Notes under the pieces: model-generated
What the model was told of the DNA's origin: nothing
The model's database searches: none
Seen by the model: only the letters and a program-made list of their open reading frames with translations
NCBI GenBank assembly: GCA_024232835.1
Contig: JAAEPI010001005.1
Coordinates: forward strand, 1 to 32,836
Length of the DNA stretch: 32,836 nucleotides
Direction of reading: 5' to 3'
From: Cytophagales bacterium
GTDB taxonomy: Bacteria; Bacteroidota; Bacteroidia; Cytophagales; Cyclobacteriaceae
Made by a program: the position numbers and the translations under genes
Shown here: piece after piece, positions 28,379-32,836 of the stretch
How the letters are laid out: the number at the start of each line of letters is the position of its first letter
Position numbering within the stretch: position 1 is the first letter of the stretch

Positions 28379-29245
28379 ATGTCAAGAAAAATAAAATCAG
28401 GACTCATTCAAATGAGTCTTCCAATGACGGAGGGAGAAGGTAGCATTGAAGAAATTATGCAGGCCATGGAGGATAAACATATCCCCTACATAGAGGAAGC
28501 TGGCAAGAAGGGAGTGCAGATTCTTTGCCTTCAGGAAATATTCAACACCCCCTATTTCTGCCCGGGGCAGGACAAGGATTGGTATGCATCGGCTCAGGCA
28601 TTACCCAACCCGACTATTGAAAGGATGCAGGAACTTTCCAAAAAATATAATATGGTCATGATCGTGCCAATTTATGAAAAGGAAAAAGCAGGTTTTCTTT
28701 ACAATACAGCCGTGGTTATAGATGCGGACGGATCTATTCTTGGTAAGTATCGAAAAAATCACATCCCTCATACTTCAGGATTTTGGGAAAAATTCTTCTT
28801 CAAGCCCGGCAACTTGGGTTATCCGGTTTTTGAAACAAAATATGCCAAGATAGGTGTGTATATCTGCTACGACAGACATTTTCCTGATGGGGCAAGGATT
28901 TTCGGGTTGAATGGCGCTGAGATCGTGTACAACCCGAGTGCCACCGTGGCTGGACTATCCCAATATCTATGGCAGTTGGAGCAACCCGCTCATGCTGCAG
29001 CAAATGGCTATTTCATGGGGTGCATCAATCGGGTAGGAGAGGAAAAGCCCTGGAATCTAGGCCGATTTTATGGAACCTCCTATCACGTTGATCCAAGAGG
29101 TCAGATGATTGATGTGGCTTCTGAGTACGACGATGAATTACTGATTTCAGAATTCGATCTGGACATGATTGATGAGGTGAGATCAACCTGGCAATTTTTT
29201 AGAGATCGCCGACCAGAGACATACGGAAAATTGACTGAATTGTAG
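28379..29245 (+). CDS. Carbon-nitrogen hydrolase, probable beta-ureidopropionase / N-carbamoyl amidohydrolase
   Basis: LCLQEIFNTPYFCPGQD, GKYRKNHIPH, GVYICYDRHFPDGARIFGLNGAEIVYNPSA: nitrilase-superfamily Glu-Lys-Cys triad. Confidence 0.9.
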   Translation: MSRKIKSGLIQMSLPMTEGEGSIEEIMQAMEDKHIPYIEEAGKKGVQILCLQEIFNTPYFCPGQDKDWYASAQALPNPTIERMQELSKKYNMVMIVPIYEKEKAGFLYNTAVVIDADGSILGKYRKNHIPHTSGFWEKFFFKPGNLGYPVFETKYAKIGVYICYDRHFPDGARIFGLNGAEIVYNPSATVAGLSQYLWQLEQPAHAAANGYFMGCINRVGEEKPWNLGRFYGTSYHVDPRGQMIDVASEYDDELLISEFDLDMIDEVRSTWQFFRDRRPETYGKLTEL

Positions 29246-29302
29246 GATTAGGGTTGAAGATTGAACTGAAAATTTATAGATTAAAGATTATTAGATTTTG
29301 AT
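29246..29302. repeat. Left heptamer-period arm flanking the four-helix-bundle gene
   Basis: GGATTAG GGTTGAA GATTGAA CTGAAAA ... AGATTAA AGATTAT TAGATTT; core TTGAAGATTG at 29254-29263. Confidence 0.65.
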
Positions 29303-29704
29303 TTGGAAGATTTAAAAACCAATAAGACCTCTGGGAAAATTGCTCAGTTTGAGGATATGGAGCTTTGGCAAGACGCTGTAAAAATTGCTGCTGATATCTA
29401 CAGATTCTCCGAAGTTGGGAAATTGAAAAATGATTGGGGAATGAAAGATCAACTTCGACGAGCAGCTTCTTCTATATCAAATAATATAGCCGAGGGATTT
29501 GAGTACAATAATAATCCGGACTTTATTAGATTTTTAAGATACGCGAAGGGATCGGCAGGAGAAGTGAGGAATCAACTTTACATTCTAAAGGAGGCTGGAT
29601 TCATTGAATCAAAAGAGTACCAGGAGTTTCATACTAGACTTATTAGCTTGTCAAAACAAATAGCTGGATTCAAAAAATATCTCACTGAATATCAAAAGAA
29701 ATGA
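29303..29704 (+). CDS. Four-helix-bundle protein (23S rRNA intervening-sequence protein / S23 type)
   Basis: FEDMELWQDAVKIAADIYRFSEV..DWGMKDQLRRAASSISNNIAEGFEYNNNPDFIRFLRYAKGSAGEVRNQLYILKEAGFI is diagnostic; TTG start at 29303. Confidence 0.93.
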   Translation: MEDLKTNKTSGKIAQFEDMELWQDAVKIAADIYRFSEVGKLKNDWGMKDQLRRAASSISNNIAEGFEYNNNPDFIRFLRYAKGSAGEVRNQLYILKEAGFIESKEYQEFHTRLISLSKQIAGFKKYLTEYQKK

Positions 29705-29710
29705 GAGACC

Positions 29711-29745
29711 GAAAATTTCCAATCTTCAATTCGCAATCAATAAAC
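29711..29745. repeat. Right heptamer-period arm flanking the four-helix-bundle gene
   Basis: TTCCAAT CTTCAAT TCGCAAT CAATAAA; core CAATCTTCAA (29720-29729) is the exact reverse complement of 29254-29263. Confidence 0.65.
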
Positions 29746-29750
29746 AAGCG

Positions 29751-31073
29751 ATGAGCGAGTTCAAAAGACCTGCTTCTGAGGAAGAATTCGAGAAGAATTT
29801 CCAGCAGCAAAAGCCTCTGATGAATGAGACGGAGGCCTATTACGAAAGTTCTCGCTGTTTATTTTGCTACGATGCACCATGTGTGAAAGCCTGTCCAACT
29901 GAGATTGATATTCCTCTCTTTATTCGGCAAATAAATTCAGGAGACATTTCTGGATCAGCTTCTACTATTTACGCGTCAAACTACATGGGGAACACTTGTG
30001 GGAAAGTATGCCCAACTGAAGTGTTGTGCGAGGGATCGTGTGTCTATAATGAACAGAATATAAAGCCAGTAGAAATTGGGCGTTTGCAAAATCATGCAAC
30101 CAGACAAGCGATCGATGAAGGCAAGGAGTTGTTCGAATTAGCTGAATCCAATGGGAAGAAAGTAGCTGTTATTGGTGCAGGTCCCTCAGGAGTTTCCTGT
30201 GCGTGTGAGCTTCGATCCTTGGGTTATACGGTTGATATTTTTGAGACAAAAGCGAAACCATCTGGGTTGAGTGTGCATGGCGTTGCTCCCTATAAAATCA
30301 CAAATGAAGAAGCATTAATCGAGATGGATTATCTCAAGAAACAGTTTGGCTATTCGGTAAGGTACGATTCACCAATTAAGTCAAAGGAGGATATTCAAAA
30401 CCTTGCATCAACCTATGAGGCTGTCTTTGTTGGGATTGGAATGGGAACTACCTCGGCACTAAATATTCCCGGTGAGGAATTAGCGAATTGCAAAGGAGCA
30501 ACTGAGTTTATAGAAGTGCTAAAAATGAATCATCTGGATGTGGCTATTGGGAAAAGTGTAGTTGTTCTGGGTGGTGGCAATACTGCAATGGATGCTGCAT
30601 CTGAGTCAGCACGGATGGGTGCTGAATCTGTGGTGCTTGCTTATCGAAGACGTGCAGATGAGATGGGGGCATATGAATTTGAATGGAAGCTCGCCAAGGG
30701 AGTAGGCGTACAGGGAGAATTCAATGCGGCACCAATTGGGATAGTTGGAAATGGAAAAGTTGAGGGTGTTCGTTTTAGAAGAACCGAAAATAAAGGCGGC
30801 AAGTTGGTAGAGGTTGAGGGTAGTGAATTTGAAATTGCCTGTGACATGGTGATAAAAGCAACTGGCCAACGAAAGCAGGTGGATTTCCTATCATTGATTG
30901 ATGGATTAGCAACTGATGAAAAAGGGCGTATTGAAATTGATGCATTTGGAAGATGTGGTGATACCAAATTCTTCGCAGGAGGTGATGCTGTGAATGGAGG
31001 AGCAGAAGTTGTGAATGCAGCAGCTGAAGGAAAGATGGCCGCTATTGGAATACATGAATATTTGAGTTCCTGA
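29751..31073 (+). CDS. preT: NAD-dependent dihydropyrimidine dehydrogenase subunit PreT
   Basis: CLFCYDAPCVKACPTEIDIPLFIRQI, GNTCGKVCPTEVLCEGSCV, VAVIGAGPSGVSCACELRSLGY, VVVLGGGNTAMDAASES. Confidence 0.93.
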   Translation: MSEFKRPASEEEFEKNFQQQKPLMNETEAYYESSRCLFCYDAPCVKACPTEIDIPLFIRQINSGDISGSASTIYASNYMGNTCGKVCPTEVLCEGSCVYNEQNIKPVEIGRLQNHATRQAIDEGKELFELAESNGKKVAVIGAGPSGVSCACELRSLGYTVDIFETKAKPSGLSVHGVAPYKITNEEALIEMDYLKKQFGYSVRYDSPIKSKEDIQNLASTYEAVFVGIGMGTTSALNIPGEELANCKGATEFIEVLKMNHLDVAIGKSVVVLGGGNTAMDAASESARMGAESVVLAYRRRADEMGAYEFEWKLAKGVGVQGEFNAAPIGIVGNGKVEGVRFRRTENKGGKLVEVEGSEFEIACDMVIKATGQRKQVDFLSLIDGLATDEKGRIEIDAFGRCGDTKFFAGGDAVNGGAEVVNAAAEGKMAAIGIHEYLSS

Positions 31074-31086
31074 TGAAAATACTTTC

Positions 31087-31148
31087 CCGCAGATGTCACA
31101 GATTCTCGCTGAATAGAAATCTGCGCTTATCAGCGAAATCTGCTGGAG
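31087..31148. repeat. Nonamer inverted-arm repeat (copy D)
   Basis: Left CCGCAGATG TCACAGATT CTCGCTGAA; right ATCTGCGCT TATCAGCGA AATCTGCTG; CGCAGAT (31088-31094) pairs with ATCTGCG (31119-31125). Confidence 0.8.
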
Positions 31149-31196
31149 AAATAAATAATCGACTATTTAACTAGTCACTAAATTAACCATAAAGCA

Positions 31197-32525
31197 ATGC
31201 CAGATATAAGCACAAACCTCGCTGGAATAAAATCCCCCAACCCCTTTTGGTTGGCATCAGCACCACCGACCAATTCAGGCTACCAGGTCATGAAAGCCTT
31301 CGATGCTGGATGGGGAGGAGCCGTATGGAAAACCCTCGGCGTGCCAGTGGTCAACGTTTCCAGCCGATATGGAGGATTAAACCATAAGGACAATCGGATG
31401 GTGGGCTTCAACAATATCGAGCTTATCTCAGACAGACCATTGAAAGATAATCTTAGGGAAATAGAGGAAGTGAAGAAATACTTCCCGAACCATGCCGTGA
31501 TTGCATCATTGATGGTGGAAACCAAGGAGCAATGGCACCAGATTGTGAAGGATGTCGAGAATGCGGGATCAGATGGCATTGAGTTGAACTTTGGTTGTCC
31601 ACATGGGATGTGTGAACGAGGTATGGGTTCAGCTGTGGGGCAGGAACCAAAAGTGCTCCAAACCATTGTGGAGTGGGTAAAGGAAGTTTCTACCATTCCA
31701 GTGATTGTGAAGCTGACACCCAATATTTCAGACATTACTGAACCTGCACAGGCCGCTCATGCGGGAGGAGGGGATGCCATCTCCCTGATTAACACGATTC
31801 AGAGCGTGATAGGTGTGGATATCGATCAGTATGTTCCGTATCCAATTGTAGATGGTCAGAGTACCAATGGCGGTTATTGCGGCCCAGCCGTGAAACCCAT
31901 CGCCCTCAATATGCTGAAGAACTGCGCCCAACACCCAGGCGTAGATATTCCAATTTCTGGAATTGGTGGTATAGAGAACTGGCGGGATGCCGTGGAGTTC
32001 TTTTTGCTTGGCGCAACAAATGTGCAGGTGTGCACAGCGGTGATGCATTATGGCTTTGGTATTATCAGAGAGATGATTCCTGGCTTGGAGCGATATATGA
32101 CTGAGAAGGGCTTTGAAACGCTTGATGATTTTAAAGGAAAGGCACTTGGAAATGTCAAAACGTGGGAACATCTCAACTTGGAGTATAAGGTAAAAGCTGA
32201 GATCAAGGAAGACAAATGTATTGGTTGCCAGCTTTGCTACATCGCTTGCGAGGATGGCGCACATCAGGCGATTAGATTATCTGAAGATAAAGAAAACCGC
32301 GTACCCGAAATCATTGATGAAAACTGCGTAGGCTGCAATCTATGCTCCATTGTTTGCCCTTCCGAAGGATGCATAGCGATGGTACGACAAGACGATGGCC
32401 AAAAGGTGACCACATGGAATGAACGTATGAATTCTGATGATGTGCCAACCACTTTTAATGATGAACGTGCCGGTGGCATTGGTCATTTTGTGCCTGAGCC
32501 GACGGATGCGTTGGGAATGGGGTAG
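31197..32525 (+). CDS. preA: NAD-dependent dihydropyrimidine dehydrogenase subunit PreA
   Basis: GIKSPNPFWLASAPPTNSGYQVMKAFDAGWGGAVWKTLG, ELNFGCPHGMCERGMG, C-terminal CIGCQLCYIACEDGA and CVGCNLCSIVCPSEGC 4Fe-4S motifs. Confidence 0.96.
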   Translation: MPDISTNLAGIKSPNPFWLASAPPTNSGYQVMKAFDAGWGGAVWKTLGVPVVNVSSRYGGLNHKDNRMVGFNNIELISDRPLKDNLREIEEVKKYFPNHAVIASLMVETKEQWHQIVKDVENAGSDGIELNFGCPHGMCERGMGSAVGQEPKVLQTIVEWVKEVSTIPVIVKLTPNISDITEPAQAAHAGGGDAISLINTIQSVIGVDIDQYVPYPIVDGQSTNGGYCGPAVKPIALNMLKNCAQHPGVDIPISGIGGIENWRDAVEFFLLGATNVQVCTAVMHYGFGIIREMIPGLERYMTEKGFETLDDFKGKALGNVKTWEHLNLEYKVKAEIKEDKCIGCQLCYIACEDGAHQAIRLSEDKENRVPEIIDENCVGCNLCSIVCPSEGCIAMVRQDDGQKVTTWNERMNSDDVPTTFNDERAGGIGHFVPEPTDALGMG

Positions 32526-32536
32526 AAAATAATGAG

Positions 32537-32555
32537 GGTTCGTGAGACACGAACC
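32537..32555. terminator. Strong perfect hairpin just after preA
   Basis: GGTTCGTG-AGA-CACGAACC, 8-bp perfect stem 11 nt after the preA stop; no clear U-tract on the plus strand. Confidence 0.4.
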
Positions 32556-32577
32556 AAGGCTGAAGAGGATGTCCAGT

Positions 32578-32766
32578 TTATAAATATCGATGAGATATCG
32601 ATACAAATAAAAATTGAACATCCATACTTACACGATACAAAAGAGAAAGCCAATCGGTAGCTTTAGAGTTCATAAATACAGCACCCGAAATTTTTATACT
32701 GTTTCCGATTTTCACAGCGTGTGAATATCCGTATTCTTTTGGTCCAACGATCCAGACACGGCATGT
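32578..32766 (-). pseudogene. Possible RidA/YjgF-family N-terminal fragment
   Basis: Minus-strand frame reads VWIVGPKEYGYSHAVKIGNSIKISGAVFMNSK..., resembling the RidA GYSxAVxVGNxIxVSG region; stops bound it on both sides and no ATG is available. Confidence 0.35.
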
Positions 32767-32836
32767 TCCTTAGGACGAATTCGCTGTTAATTGGGATCTG
32801 CTGAAAAACACTTAACAAATTGATTATCAAAGAATA

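Noticed and set aside
29303-29704. 23S rRNA intervening sequence
   Set aside because: The protein belongs to that family but there is no rRNA sequence around it; neighbours are the amidase and preT.
32585-32603. TATCGAT-GAGAT-ATCGATA hairpin as a recombination site
   Set aside because: Short AT-rich palindrome with no partner site or recombinase gene in the window; could be chance.
30641-32621. Minus-strand ORFs opposite preT/preA (30641-31099, 31280-31735, 31728-32264, 32340-32621)
   Set aside because: Shadow ORFs antisense to well-supported genes with diagnostic motifs.

Overview
The window looks like ordinary Bacteroidota chromosome (Cytophagales/Flavobacteriia-like, judged from TonB carboxypeptidase-like receptor, T9SS sorting tail and LytTR regulator). 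Main gene blocks: (1) a minus-strand NAD-dependent formate dehydrogenase operon (fdhD, NuoE/F-like beta subunit, a Bro-N/antirepressor-like gene, then the Cys-type molybdopterin alpha subunit); (2) a PIG-L deacetylase, an unlisted 44-aa TM protein and an SSS symporter, translationally coupled; (3) aspartate kinase and class I fructose-1,6-bisphosphatase; (4) TonB receptor, DUF2141, a secreted helical protein, and a LytS-type kinase with its LytTR regulator; (5) an arylsulfotransferase-like T9SS substrate gene broken by a 1-nt frameshift, a Kv-like channel, and two damaged beta-barrel genes; (6) a reductive pyrimidine degradation cluster (NCS1 permease, SSS symporter, dihydropyrimidinase, beta-ureidopropionase-like amidase, PreT, PreA). 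The strongest unexplained structure is in the spacers. There are two families of short-period, inverted-arm repeats. One has a 7-nt period (17052-17178, 26868-26895, and both sides of the 29303-29704 gene). The other has a 9-nt period (18983-19065, 23581-23639, 25135-25191, 31087-31148). A stand-alone four-helix-bundle (23S rRNA intervening-sequence type) gene sits between inverted 7-nt-period arms inside the pyrimidine operon and looks like an inserted cassette. No CRISPR array, rRNA or tRNA was recognised. All calls are by eye from the sequence and translations; no searches were run.
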